DNA of 62,000 bases from Cristatella mucedo (lineage: Eukaryota > Bryozoa > Phylactolaemata > Cristatellidae): positions 1 to 62,000 of the forward strand of contig WPIO01000009.1 of the NCBI GenBank assembly GCA_009760855.2, written 5' to 3'. The notes below the pieces were generated by a model. It worked only from the letters and a program-made list of their open reading frames with translations. It was not told the origin of the DNA and did no database searches. The position numbers and the translations under genes are program-made. This document shows positions 49,655 through 60,828 of the stretch, in pieces. How positions within the stretch are numbered: position 1 is the stretch's first letter; the number at the start of each line of letters is the position of its first letter.

Positions 49655-49920
49655 TTAAAAAAGGAGCTAAAACGCATCTATTTAGTGGGTCCATGTGACT
49701 CGTCCTTTATTTGCTTGTGCGTGTTGAAACTGTGCATGATGCCACTAACCATATTTGCATGCTGACCTAGTGCTAGCCGTCTCTAGCCATGGTATGCTTG
49801 TTGTCATTGAGCATGCTACCACTAACCATTCGGTTATGCTTCCTTTGTAGCAAATGTAGTGTTTAGAAAGAGACTTGAGTTCTCTGAGGGCGCTGTGACA
49901 AATGCATTATTATTATTATA
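49655..49920 (+). mobile_element. L2-like LINE 3' end
   Basis: aaaacgcatctatttagtggg (end of ORF2, LKTHLF-like), 3'UTR blocks with caccactaaccatatttgcatgc, then tail tagaaagagacttgagttctc and (ATT)n. Confidence 0.85.
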
Positions 49921-51005
49921 CTCAAGCTGCTGCCTACATGATGTAGGAAGCAGAGCCAAAAGGAGGGGAAAGAAAGATGAGAAAACAAGGAGTGAGAGTA
50001 GAAGGGGTGCTGAAAGAGGGAGGGGAAGGAAAAGGTTGATTATTTGAGCATGCATTCGAGGCCACACTGCTTGTTTTGTTGTGCACCTAGCAACTGTGCA
50101 GACAATGCCTAGTTGACTTGCTCTTCACTGCATTCAGTGGGTTATTAAATGCTTTACTTACAAGGCAGGGGCATTTTATTGATTTCTGCCATCATTCTTA
50201 GGCCCTGCTCGGCCGGCCGGTCGGCTGGCTTCCTGCTCGGCCAGCTGCACCATTGTGTGCCTGCAGCCTCCGTTCATTTAATCCCTGGCTGGGTTGTGTG
50301 CTAAGTTTTACAACTGCCAGTGCTTTGCTGCAAGAGTGGCTGCCTCACAGCAGCAGCTGCTGCTGCCAGCAGCCACAGACTTTTAGCACTGCCTTCGGCC
50401 GTCGGCCTCCCTGCTGCAGCTTCCTCGCTGCCGCTGCTGCTTCTCGCCCACTGGTCTTTGGCAGAGTGTTATCGCAACCGTGGGCTCGGGCGACGACAAA
50501 GGACAAAGCCATTCAGCCGAGCTACCTAATGTTGCTTGGAAGGGAGGGGGCAGGCATGTGGCCACGAGCTGCACGGCTGCAGCCCAGCCCAGCCCAGCCC
50601 CAGAAGATGCAGTGCCTTACCTGTGCATATGCCTCGCCTGTGCATGCATACTCTTGCCCATTTGCTCGGCAGTGCATGCGCACTTGCAGAGGTTATGCAG
50701 TAGCGCCCTGCTTTGACTTATGTGGCAGCAGAGGGAGGATTAGCCTGCTACAATATCCATTGCAGCAGCTGCGCCCGACCTGTATTACAATACATGGCGC
50801 CCAGTGTGACAAGTGTGTCTTTCGTGTCTGTCGGCTAGCGACGATCTGCTCGATTTGGAGTTCTTGTGTGGGCTTCGTGCGACGTGCGCCGTCCTCGTGA
50901 CAGAACTCATTTGCACGCCTATGCCTGATCTCGTGCTGCTTGAAAATCGTGTTCAGTATTGTCGAGCTGCTGCACATCTCTTGCGTGTACCTGGCATATC
51001 TGCAG
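49921..51005 (+). other. AFTPH intron before exon 51006
   Basis: A 215-codon open frame at 50253-50900 shows no domain, is Cys/Ser/Ala-rich and lacks splice signals; probably chance. Near 50842-50862 another frame, continuous with exon 51006, encodes DDLLDLEF. Confidence 0.3.
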
Positions 51006-51110
51006 GCGCAGCTCAGAGCTCGGCACAGCCATCCGGCGGCTTAGATCTGAGCTTCTTTGAAGCTCCGTCGGCCTCCAGCTTGCCAGTGCCAGGTGCAAAC
51101 GCTAAAGCAG
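51006..51110 (+). CDS. AFTPH: AFTPH exon with an LDLSFFEAP segment, phase 1 to 1
   Basis: The acceptor is cctggcatatctgcag and the donor aaagcag|gtgagt. Only one frame is open across the 105 nt, reading AAQSSAQPSGGLDLSFFEAP then SASSLPVPGANAKA. G-G-L-D-L-S-F-F is a second copy of the D-L-x-F-x type motif seen in the 40298 exon. Both ends are phase 1. The frame stays open upstream to before 50813 and includes LLDLE, a perfect clathrin-box pattern, near 50842-50862, so a longer exon is possible. Confidence 0.6.
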
Positions 51111-51381
51111 GTGAGTGAGTGTGCCCGGATGTCCGATCATCGTGGTATCGGTTAAGGACTGGGCAGCTTGGATGCTGCCTGACTGATGACGGGGGGGGGG
51201 GGGGTAAGCACTTTGCATCTTGGAGAACCCTAGGTGAATTTCTTTCTCACGCCGAGAGCCCTGCCTGCAGCACGAGAATGCTGGCTAGTCTTACTGAACT
51301 CGGGTGTGAATTGCGAACCATATTCCTGAAACAGAACATCGGCACGCTGGCAGTGTTTCTGCTTTTAGCAGGGTTTCTGAG

Positions 51382-51446
51382 CGGCCATTATCGGCACCAG
51401 TACTGCAGAAGAGTTGATCGCTGACCTCTCTAGGCAGCTTGACTTG
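51382..51446 (+). CDS. AFTPH: AFTPH exon, EELIADLSRQLDL segment (5' edge uncertain)
   Basis: The frame reads AIIGTSTAEELIADLSRQ then LDL up to the donor ttg|gtaatc. The helical E-E-x-x-x-x-L pattern fits the segment just before the aftiphilin C-terminus. Entry in phase 1 is possible after 51381 (gag), or after an internal AG giving EELIADLS directly (tactgcag). An in-frame TGA at 51378-51380 rules out earlier entry. The end is phase 0. Confidence 0.5.
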
Positions 51447-52329
51447 GTAATCTTACTAGTTCATATCACCTGTTGGTTTACCTGCTGTGCGACTTACAGA
51501 AGCCGTCAGGCAAAATGAGTTTGCAATTATATCACTTCTGTCGACGTGCTTTATGCAACACCTTTGTTTGCCGGAGTGCACTTACCAAAGCTGCTAAGCA
51601 ACGCCCTTGTGCTCAGCTGGCTGCAAGCGGATCTATTGCCACATTACTAGGCTATTAATCTGAGCAGCACTCCTTGGGGGGCCTAAAGTTTTTCATACTA
51701 GCTTGCACCCATAAAAATTACGCTAGGCAAATTATCTCCCCCCTTATTGACATTCTTCCTTGCTGTACTGTCTAAGTAGTACTATAAATATCAAGCCAGG
51801 GACCCAATGTAAACGTTACATAAGTGACCGGCAGACCCGCTAACCTAGCTTACTTATTATAGGGGCAGATCAGCGGCGATCACCGAAGCCTACTCTTTAG
51901 CCATCACTGCAGCGTGCTCTGTACTTATACTTGCCAAAGAGCTTCTTTAAAGCATGCCAAGAAACTCGCACCATTTTGTAGGGCCAAAGAAAAAGTCATA
52001 GACAGTTCAGCCGCAACACGAGGATTTCTTCATGCAATTGTTCTTGGGCAGACGAAAGCACACACAAAAGCGACACAGTGCAGCAGTGCCTCGATGTCCA
52101 AAGAATGCCCACTACAACTGGGCTTTCGGCAGCAAGCTGCACCATTCTGACGGTTAGGGAACAGCTGGATTAACCTGCCTGGTTTGTCCTGCTGAATCCC
52201 CAAGGAAACCTGGGATTTTGTTGCCATTGCAATGATTTTGCAGCAGTGCCAATGCATAGCAACGAATCGGTGCTTGGAGCTTGCATGTTTGTATATAGGT
52301 TCGGCATAAAGACAAACAGCACGAAAATG

Positions 52330-53114
52330 CAAAATGTCTTTATTTGTATTTTTATTGACCATGATCATCAGATGATGCATATAAATATGCTGATAAATAC
52401 GTTGCTTAGAATGCATGCCTAATACTATGGAGTCGCTCCAGCCAATAAATTATTCATAAATACAAATATTGAAACATTGCCGTTTTCCATCTTTTGTACT
52501 CGGTGTGCACTTCACTCGTGTAAGTAAGGCTGCCATCCCTTAGGCTGGTGACCAGTTGCCTGATTCAATCTCAAAGATCATGATGAGAGCAGCACATGTG
52601 ATGTTGTTGCAGCTGGTTCGTCGGTCGGCTGGCAGCCAGGGCATCCCGACATTACAACGCAGCTGCATGTGCTAAGTAATTTGGATCTAGCTTAATCACC
52701 ACCGCACCTTGAGCAGAACAGCTTTTTTTGGAAGAAGCTGGGGAAGAGTTAACTTGTCGCTTTGCCCACGAGGGGCAATACTCTGCCAGAGGCTGTTACA
52801 AAACTATATAATCACATTTCCAGTCTGCATCCCTCGAAGGGCCGAGTGTCAAGAGATCCGAGCCATATTGGCGCAAGGCCTTCACGAGTGTGACGCACGC
52901 GAAGCCTCTAATCGGCATCGTCCAAACGGACTAGCAGCCTGCCAAACTGGCTCCGATGGCGCTGCACCAGGGAATGCAACAACACTCCAGGCGGCACATG
53001 TCCAAATATGCTGCTTCTTAGCCGGGAGTGACCGGCAAGCAGCAGCGGGGCAGCGCAGCCTGGGCTGCTTCTCTGCCCATCGCCATCTGCGCCGGACATA
53101 TCGCCAGGCTGCTG
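52330..53114 (-). other. Probable SERTAD 3'UTR with poly(A) signals
   Basis: No frame of note on the - strand. The nearest AATAAA on that strand is the complement of tttatt at about 52337-52343, with a second close by at about 52348. This gives a 3'UTR of roughly 780 nt that would overlap the candidate AFTPH terminal exon in antisense. A + strand AATAAA lies at about 52445. Confidence 0.4.
52544..52675 (+). CDS. AFTPH: Candidate AFTPH terminal exon ending at TAA
   Basis: The acceptor is gctgccatcccttag, phase 0, matching the preceding exon. Forty-three codons then a stop: AGDQLPDSISKIMMRAAHVM followed by LLQLVRRS and a short tail. L-P-D followed by a Met- and Val-rich hydrophobic run is the pattern at the aftiphilin C-terminus (L-P-D-L-S-F-M, then V-L-M-F-P). 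The match is loose. It would lie antisense to the 3'UTR of the SERTAD gene. I see no AATAAA close downstream on this strand. Confidence 0.4.
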   Translation, partial: AGDQLPDSISKIMMRAAHVMLLQLVRRSAGSQGIPTLQRSCMC

Positions 53115-54011
53115 CTACATGCCCACGAGCACCTGCAAGATGTTGTCCAGCTCATCGTACCGAACGTCCCGAACCGCCGAGCAGCCGATGCCGTCGAACT
53201 CGTCGTCGTCTGCCGAGGCGGCTCTGGTGGCCGCGGCTGCGCTGCAGAAGGCGTCGAGCTCGCTCAGGAGACTGGCGTCGATCTCATCAAAGCCTCCATC
53301 CGTCGCGGCGCCTCGAGGCGGTCCATCGGCGGAGCCGCCTCCGGCCGGACTGCTGCAAGGGCCCGAGCAGTGCGACGAGTCCTTCCTCGGCACGGTCGCC
53401 CGGTTCGCTGCGTCACCGCTGCAGGCCAGCGCAGCCACGACGTCTCCTGCGGCCGACGCGGGCTCGGCGGTGCGCGAAGCCACGACCAGCGTTGGAGCAG
53501 CCGACTCGGCCAATGCGTTGGCCTGCACCTGGGCCAGCACCGCGGCAGCTAGCTCGTCCTCGGCCGTCTGCTGGGACTGGCTGGCGCCCACCTCGGGCTC
53601 CACTTCCATCGCCGCTGGAGCTGCAGCTGCTGCGCGCGTCTGGGAGGCGGCTGCCGCCGGACAGGAGTTGTTCTCCTCGCTGCTAATGACGAGGCCGTTG
53701 AGAAGCAGCTGAAAGTCCGTCTGGCTGTCGGTGGACGCGACGGCCACCTGCGACCAGCCAGAGCACTGCAGCTTCTTTCGAGGCGAGTGGGGCGGGTGCT
53801 GTGCAGGAGGGGTCATGGACGATATGCTCGCCTCCAGCCGACGCAGCGTGTTTCGTATGAGAACGCTGCGTTGGAGTGACGGCTCCACGGGCTTGTGCCT
53901 CGTCGGCGTGCTCGTCACCAGCTTGCTCATAGTCATGTTGTATATGAACAGCGATTGCCTGTGATCGTCGTCAGGCTCGTCGAACAGCTCGGGCTTTCGC
54001 TTGACCCCCAT
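53115..54011 (-). CDS. SERTAD2: SERTA-domain transcriptional coregulator (SERTAD2/TRIP-Br-like), 298 aa
   Basis: An intact single-exon reading frame. SERTAD proteins are nuclear coregulators that contact E2F/DP and PHD-bromodomain proteins in cell-cycle control. The N-terminus MGVKRKPELFDE carries the basic K-R-K found at the start of the family. The SERTA domain spans about residues 17-62: HRQSLFIYNMTMSKL, then EPSLQRSVLIRNTLRRLE. The middle is Ala/Ser/Gln-rich. Acidic-hydrophobic stretches near residue 240 (FDEIDASLLSELDAF) suggest a transactivation region. The last 14 residues, YDELDNILQVLVGM, match the conserved family C-terminus (D-x-L-D-x-I-x-x-x-L-V). The ATG has a good context (A at -3, G at +4). 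The frame is GC- and CpG-rich, unlike the introns around it. Assignment to SERTAD2 rather than SERTAD1/3/CDCA4 rests on the AFTPH neighbour. Confidence 0.93.
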   Translation of the reverse strand: MGVKRKPELFDEPDDDHRQSLFIYNMTMSKLVTSTPTRHKPVEPSLQRSVLIRNTLRRLEASISSMTPPAQHPPHSPRKKLQCSGWSQVAVASTDSQTDFQLLLNGLVISSEENNSCPAAAASQTRAAAAAPAAMEVEPEVGASQSQQTAEDELAAAVLAQVQANALAESAAPTLVVASRTAEPASAAGDVVAALACSGDAANRATVPRKDSSHCSGPCSSPAGGGSADGPPRGAATDGGFDEIDASLLSELDAFCSAAAATRAASADDDEFDGIGCSAVRDVRYDELDNILQVLVGM

Positions 54012-54048
54012 TGTTGCTGCTGCAGTGCCTTCGGGAGGAGCTGTGGCA
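54012..54048 (-). other. SERTAD 5'UTR just upstream of ATG, with a candidate 3' splice site
   Basis: Read on the - strand, the sequence before the ATG holds ccccttcacttgcag, a good acceptor ending at 54049. The coding exon would then start at 54048 with 37 nt of leader. Vertebrate SERTAD2 also has a long 5'UTR intron. Confidence 0.35.
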
Positions 54049-54889
54049 CTGCAAGTGAAGGGGCTATCTGATCACAATCACCCAAGATCGCACTACATCC
54101 ATCCATCAGCAGCCCTGAATAGTGCCAGTGCACTTGGCCGAAGCATTAGTCGCAGCAAACGACAACTGCCCAACATCGCATTGCATTTAAGAGATACGGG
54201 CAAAGCCTAGTCCGAAACCCAGCCAGCGCCCAGCTGATGCACAGCCATCTCGCCGGCCGTGCATCTGGGCACTAACTAGGTACACGGTTCTTTTAAAAAC
54301 TAGGGATACCGCGAAATACGAAGCCTGTCATGCCAATTCTGAACGTAATCCTTCTTTATGACCAGCAACGATCTTGGTGATGGCATTAATCAGGAGAGAT
54401 CCTCACTGGGGGGGGGCTGGGCTTAGGCAGTCATGCATCACCGGGCCCACCACGGCCGACCACCAACCACAGGCAGAAAGCCGGGTCCAGTGGCCACGGC
54501 AGAAAGACAGCCACTGCCTCCCTCTCCTCTCTCCCCCTCTTTTCTTTCCGGTCAGAGCACACACAGCAAGCCCCCTATACCCAGGCTGTTCACTTTCACG
54601 AAAAGCCTACTTATCGGGTTAGCAAGCAAGGGCTACTCCACCGCGCTATAAGCAATCTCTTGTGGTCAAGTGGTGGAGATTATCAAGCAGTCCGTGGGAG
54701 CTGAAGGATGTCAGCTGCAGAATACTTTCCCGAGATCTGGGTAATAGGTTAAGCTATACACAACCTAGATTTGCACACTTTGAATATAGGCTATGCAAAC
54801 GGAGTAAGACCCGGTCAATCGAGGCTAGTAAGACCGAGAGCAAACGTGCCGGGGACTGCTGAGTGAAAGGCAAGATGCCAGCACATAGT

Positions 54890-54965
54890 AATAACAATAA
54901 AATAATGATAACAGCGATTACAGCACCCTGAGAGAACCAAACCTTTCTTTCTAGACACTGTACAC
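54890..54965 (-). mobile_element. L2 tail remnant
   Basis: aataaaataatgat then tacagcaccctgagagaacc and ctttctagacactgtaca: a diverged tail in complement. Confidence 0.6.
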
Positions 54966-55599
54966 ATAATAAAAAGTGCAGCTGTCATGAGGGCTAGCCT
55001 GGCCAGGCTTGGCCGAGCGGCTCACAGCTGCTAGGGCCTCCAGACCAAGCCAAGCCAGGAATGGGGAGACTCAGGAAACCGGCACCCTCACCTGCAGAAC
55101 AGCTTGCTGCCCGTGACAAATTTGACTAAATCTTCTAGGCTCATTCGAAGGAAAATGCCACCACCAAGTTACAAGTGGTCTCCCTTTTCCCGTGCCACCG
55201 GTCTGCAGCAATTTACCAGTCTATCCGCCTCGGCAGTAGCAGTCACCCATGAAACCTCATCATAGTGGTTTTCAGGTATAAGGCAGCCAGCCAGCACCAG
55301 GTCAAGACCGGCGGGTCACGCTAGTCTCCATGCAGACCCTCAGCCCTCCACCCAACATTTGCTGCCCCGCCCACTAATCTGATAACTGATAGTAGGTGTA
55401 CCACAGCCCTGGTCTCGTGGGGGCGAAGCTCTGATATAGGATGCTTCTGCCAACTTGCTGCCTGGCCGATGCCGAGCCTCCATTGAGTATAGTAATAGAC
55501 CAAACGTTGGCCTGAGAAAGCAGAGGTGATGCTAGTACAATTACGAGCTGCCAGTGCTAGTGGTAAAATACCCTTTAATCATAGATCTCTGATCTTGGA

Positions 55600-55702
55600 T
55601 CTGTTTGATCACATTTGCAGCAAATGTAAAGCGCCTAGAGAGAGATTGAGTTCTCTTGGGGTGCTTTATCAAGTGCATTATTATTATTATTATTATTGTT
55701 AT
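55600..55702 (+). mobile_element. L2 tail with (ATT)n
   Basis: gcagcaaatgtaaagcgcc, tagagagagattgagttctc, gctttatcaagtgcatt, (ATT)n. It lies in the presumed SERTAD 5'UTR intron. Confidence 0.85.
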
Positions 55703-55904
55703 CACATGATTGGGCCATAAAATCATAAATATGGGAAGAGCAACAAAACTGCTGCAGCTGACGAGTGGAGACAAGACACACATACTGCACACAAGTTCAC
55801 CCACGCACACAAGCAGTTTCTCTCCCCGAGCAAAATGATAAGGCAGCAGTAGAGGCAAAGACAAGGCAGCAGGGTTCCCTGCTATAAGTTGCAACTGATA
55901 ACAT

Positions 55905-56010
55905 ATATCATTCATTTGCACAGCACATAAGAGAACTTCATCTCTATCTGGGCTCGAGCCCACAGCCTGGTCGTCAAAGGTGAGCACCCTAAACTCTGGG
56001 ACAAACCACG
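55905..56010 (-). mobile_element. SINE family 2, internally shortened
   Basis: Tail agagaacttcatctctat runs straight into gggctcgagccca (B box), then the head (taaactctgggacaaacca). About 20 bp between tail and B box is missing. Confidence 0.75.
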
Positions 56011-57378
56011 ATGACGTGAATGGAGGCACGCATAAAAGAAATATAAACATGATACGGAGAATACGAAGAAACCAGGTAAATAGCAATCACGGTATATCAA
56101 CAGAAAATGGAATGGTCTCATGCATACATGGATGGCTATCAAGGGTTGACCGAGTATCCACTGTAAACACGTGAATTGAGCTAAGAAACAACTGTCTACG
56201 CTTCCCCAGCTACGAACATATAGCAGACACTTAGCCCTAGTAGTAATCAGAAAGATCAAATGAAAACAGAAAGTTAGCATTGCTACACAAAACAGAAAGT
56301 TGGCATTGCTACATGCAGTACCGGTGTGACAGTTGACCTATGGTCTCAGTAGCAGCCAGCTGGTCAACTGAACGATTGGTCAAGCTCCCAGCTGTCATCC
56401 ACTTAACAACAGATAAGATCTCTCATTTTGTTAATTTCCACTTATCAAATTATTTTCCTATTGGCAACAAAACCTTTTGCTATTCAGGAACTAGACAGTG
56501 GAGCTATTCCACAATTCTCAGGCAATGACATCTATTCTCAAGTAGCATCAGCATTGCCGGTATTTTCTTGATGCTTAATTCTGTGGCTTTAGGTCACTCT
56601 GGTCACCAGACATTTCTTAACCTCAAACTGCCTAAAGCACATGCACTCCTAATCTTTACAATATGCAAAGCAGGGGAATGTTGAATTGGAGACAGTTTTT
56701 TCAGTTTTCAGTTGTTTCACATTCACATCAAGTCGTGCCTTCACAAGTCATGGAAGCCCACATATACAAGGCATACATAAATCAGGAAGTAATGCATGCC
56801 TGCTTTGCAGGCATAAGCCAGCACAGATGCATGCTAGGGAAACAACTAGGCAATTCGCTCTGAAACAAACCAAAAAAGTATATCACAGTTGCTTGTCTAG
56901 CCATGTCGCATGACAAAAGATCGCACCATCGTACACAGACTGCATGTACACAAACATCCGACCAAATGTACCGACTTTCAAAAACACTGGCTGCACAACC
57001 CTTTATTGTTGGCTACGATTTCACTGGCAAACAATAAACAGGACCTGGTGCCAGCTGACCAGATGGAGCACGTGAACTGGGTGCCAGCTCAGCCGAACGT
57101 CCCGAGAAGGCACGACAAAAAGACAGCTTTGCCAGTTCTAGCGTTCCCTGCCGTCGCAAAATTAAGGCATGCGCCTCATTCCAGCCTCACTGGTGCTGGA
57201 AGTTGAGGGGCATATAGCACGTGGCTAGTAGCAGAACACTCGGGTAAAGGAAAAAGCCTCACCTTACCACTCACATATGCGCTCTCCATATGTACCGGTC
57301 TTAGAGGCTTTGGGTGATGCAGCCAGTCTGAAGGAGCTAAGGAGAACTGATCACATGGCTTCATACAGAGGTACAGAC

Positions 57379-57380
57379 AA

Positions 57381-57457
<77 letters not shown>
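57379..57457. repeat. (TA)n microsatellite, about 79 bp
   Basis: Pure TA, abutting the tail end of a family-2 SINE at 57458, so it may have grown from that tail. Confidence 0.95.
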
Positions 57458-57461
<4 letters not shown>

Positions 57462-57599
57462 TTCATTCATTTGTATAGCACCCCAAGAGAACTTAATCTC
57501 TATTCAAGCGCTTCACATATGCCTCGGGTTCGAGCCCAAGACCTCAGCCAGACCTTTGCCGTGGAGAGCACCTTAACCGCTGGACCAGACCAGCTCGGC
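57458..57599 (-). mobile_element. SINE family 2, nearly complete
   Basis: Tail ttgtatagcaccccaagag, B box complement gggttcgagccca, head accgctggaccagaccagc. The outer end is (ATTC)n then (TA)n. Confidence 0.88.
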
Positions 57600-58397
57600 A
57601 AGTATTCTCGCACCCCGAAGCGTTCGCAGCCTCAGCTGCAAGAACACCAGGGGCCGAAGACCGGCGTTACATAATAACTGTGTGCCCGACTATGCTAGCC
57701 ACTATTACATCCCGACATCTGCGTCGGTGCTGTGCAGCCGAGGCCGTCGGGCCATGCTGCCTTTCCTGCTGCTTGTAGAGGGACCCTCAGGCAACAGCAG
57801 CTACCCTAGCTCGGCAGCCATATCGGCGGCACTCTCGCGGCGGCGGGCAGCTAATTAGCAAATCGCTTTCGCGGGGTCACCATAAAACAGCGAGGCACGC
57901 GCCGGTAATGGACCCCGACCTCTCCCCCCTCACCGCCGCCGCCACCGTACACGATGACCCCTCGGCTCGTTCGACGCCGGCGAAGGTATCGACGGTTTCA
58001 AGCCGTCCAGTTCGCTCGGCGCCATCGGAGAACGCGTGCCAAACGGATCGTAAGCCGCTCAATACCAGTCGCTAAACAGTCCTGCAACTGCGTACGGACT
58101 AGAGGCTAGCGGAAAACCGGAGCCGAGGAATGACGCGGACGCCGACAGTCGAGCCTGTCGAGGCGTCAAAGGTTCGAAAAGCGCGCAACACTCGATACCG
58201 CAAGCAGCGGCTTCCACCTCTGGACTAGAAGCCGCTGGGGGGGGGCGAAAACAGCACAACTCTGCGGCCGGACACTTTCCCCGGACTTCACACAATAAGC
58301 ACACAAAGAGGGCTGCGAGGTAGTTAAAGATATTCCCGCAGCCACAGCGTCGCTGCTGGCACACAAGCTCCAGCAACAATCACGCGTAGATATTTAC

Positions 58398-58930
58398 CTA
58401 ACTGCCATCCAGTCCGACGGCGGCGGGAAGTTTCGTTTTCCGCAGCTGCACAGCAAGCGTACCCCGATGCGGCCGGAAAGCCCTAAACCCCACAAGGTAA
58501 CAACGCTTAATGACCATGACGGGCCAAGGAACATACATGTCCCTAACTAACCAATTATTTCGCAAACATTTGTATAATATAAATATTCTTATATTTTAAA
58601 AATAATTTTTGAGTGGCTTATAGATATTTTACGATCTACATTTTCATTGCCATTAGGCCAAGTGGGGAAACAATCTTCAGTCCGTCATGAATGACGTCAC
58701 AGAGGCGAATCAATAGCGGTCGCCCAGTGCTGCCTGCCCCCGCCGGCAACGCGCTGACCCCTCTTGCCCCACGCGGCCCGCGCGTGACGTGTCCTCCGTC
58801 CAGTCTGCCCTCTGCCGCGGATAGTCAGCCTTGGTGCGGGCCGATCTGCGCCCGCGTTGCTGCTGTTATGACGGCGCGACCCTCACTAGTTCGGGTAGCG
58901 GCCCGACGCGTGCAACGTGCTCAATCCTGA
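58398..58930 (-). promoter_or_regulatory. CpG-rich block with CRE; candidate SERTAD first exon and promoter
   Basis: The block is rich in CG dinucleotides and contains a palindromic CRE, TGACGTCA, at 58692-58699 and a half site (gtgacgtg) near 58785. On the - strand a donor gttag|gtaaat lies at 58397, suitable for a 5'UTR exon spliced to the acceptor at 54049. An AT-rich stretch at 58555-58630 separates the CRE from that donor. The direction is inferred only from the SERTAD gene. Confidence 0.3.
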
Positions 58931-59372
58931 AGCTCTCGATATACCAACGATTAAGGAAACAGCGCTCGATAGACCCCAAGGAGCGCTAGCAAAAACGCAG
59001 TAGTATGATAAGCACAAACAATAGCCTTATAATGCGACTGATGCGAAAGGCGAATTTCAGCCGACTCGCTAACAGGTTTACAGCAGCTCACGTTCAGCGC
59101 TAGGACTCACCAACCGACGGACCGCTGCCCCAAGAGACCGAGTGCGGTCGGGCACCTGCCTTACTTATATAGTAGCAAGGTAATAAGTTAGACAATAATC
59201 CCGTTCGTACATAACTATCCATCACACTGCTCATAAGCCTCGGTTTATCGTGGCTATTTCTTAAGCGGATCAGTTCTAATTCAGCGGCAAAGCTCATACA
59301 TAGTTCGTAATCGAGGTCCAGCTGTCGAGCTCATAGCCCATAATCGCGGGGCAGTGCACTGCTGAGTACCGG

Positions 59373-60328
59373 TACAGCAGGCCAGAGTATACCCCGCCTA
59401 GAGTTTATCCGAGGTTAAAACGGCCTAGGCCTCTTAATACTCGGGATGTAAAATAGGTTAGGCCAAACTATACCCCTCCAGGCCAGAATATAACCAGTCT
59501 GAAAGATGTCGCAGAGCTCGAAATTGTTAAACTACAACTACCTCTTTTAATTATTGTTGATTTTTCAGTGGCAGCCATCCAAAACAGAGCACATTCGCAA
59601 CAAATTTCCGCTGATATCTGATAAAGAACTTGCACCAATATCTAAAAAGTATTCGAACGACAGTGAGATTTTCAATTTGGTTTATTAAGGCAATTTTCAG
59701 AATCAGACAAACCTGTGAGCCTGGTGAAGCAAAAGAAAAATTTGATAACAGCTTGCGGTCAGTGCATTTAAAGCCAAACAGCGAAAACCCCGAACCAGCT
59801 GGGAGACACAGCCGGCAGCCCTTCCAACCGGAAAGAGAATCCCGGGCTTTCAAGATTCTTTATTAAATAGAGGTCCGCTCAGGATTACGCAGTATTTACA
59901 CTTTTGCCGTCTAGAGCGGCGCAGTGTCACAATGACTAGGTGCATTGCTACGCTGGAGAGTTTTCTACAGCGTACGCAGAGCCCGAGAACTGTCTGTATA
60001 CGTACGGTAGCCAACATTCCGACTTAAGAAACAACTTGTAGAAAAGACGGGCCAGTTGGGAGGTATCGGTAATGAGTGCCTTAAGATAGGAACGGGAGAG
60101 AGCAAAAAACGAGGCACCAGGGTCGGTGCCGGCACGGATTTTTGAACCGTCGTGTAAAGATTCACACGCGTAGCGCTCAAACCTATGGATATGGCGGGCA
60201 TGATGCGGCCTAGAGCGGGAAAACGTTGCCTTGTCCATAATATACCTCTGGGGTATAAAGTGGCCTAGGCCGTTTTAAACCCGGGTATACTCCGGCGGTG
60301 GGGGGTATACTAGTGCTTGTTACAGCAG
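59373..60328. mobile_element. TIR element, 940 bp, flanked by 8-bp repeats (hAT-like size)
   Basis: TACAGCAG occurs at 59373-59380 and 60321-60328. Inside, the ends are inverted copies with gaps: GTATACCCC, then TTAAAACGGCCTAGGCC on the left (59413-59429), matched by its complement on the right (60262-60278). Extra gtatacccc-type motifs occur as subterminal repeats on both sides. An 8-bp duplication suggests the hAT superfamily, but the terminal bases do not match between ends exactly, so the boundaries may be a few bases off. No transposase recognised. Confidence 0.7.
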
Positions 60329-60828
60329 ATCTCGCCTGCGCTACGTAGTCTGCTTCTTCGTCCTCGGCGATTCTTGCCTCTGAGCACAAGAGATGTGCAC
60401 GGTCACGCGCGCACGCTAAATCGTGCATAGCAGCCGTGGCGACCGCAAATGCCGTAAACCAGATTACTTTAGCAAGGTAGTAGGAGGCGAGTTGAGTGTA
60501 AGTATTGCACCCAAAGAGGGCAAACCCCGAGCGCTTTGCAAATCGTTGCATGAGAAGCAATAGCCGACGGCTAATGACATTCAGGATAGCATACTTCGAC
60601 AAGCATGCTAAATTGTACAAGACCCTCAGGGTGACTACTGGTGAGTAGGACTCCTGGTTAGTAATAATGCACAAGTAAGTCGGGGAATCCAGCAATCTTT
60701 AGTGACGAGGTGCTTTAGGGGTACCCGGCTTCGACGGTACTGCGATGTACGTAAGGGCACGAAGGTTCGGGGCTGTTATATACCTTACATGCTGGCTACT
60801 TTGGGGCTCGGAATTCCTGCGTTGGAAT

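Larger units (their letters stand above)
54049..58397 (-). other. Presumed SERTAD 5'UTR intron
   Basis: A 4.3-kb stretch without coding features, bounded on the - strand by a donor (58397) and an acceptor (54049). It holds L2 tails, two SINEs and the TA array; the part from about 57700 is CpG-rich. No other gene recognised. Confidence 0.3.

Noticed and set aside
50253-50900. 215-codon open frame
   Set aside because: Low-complexity Cys/Ala/Ser composition, no domain, lies within an intron; probably chance.
52709-53686. 325-codon + strand open frame
   Set aside because: Antisense to the SERTAD gene; GC-rich coding sequence often leaves the opposite strand open. Its product is Arg/Pro-rich with no domain.
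60210-60695. 161-codon - strand frame faintly like a gustatory-receptor C-terminus
   Set aside because: It runs across the end of the TIR element, and the resemblance is limited to a hydrophobic stretch.
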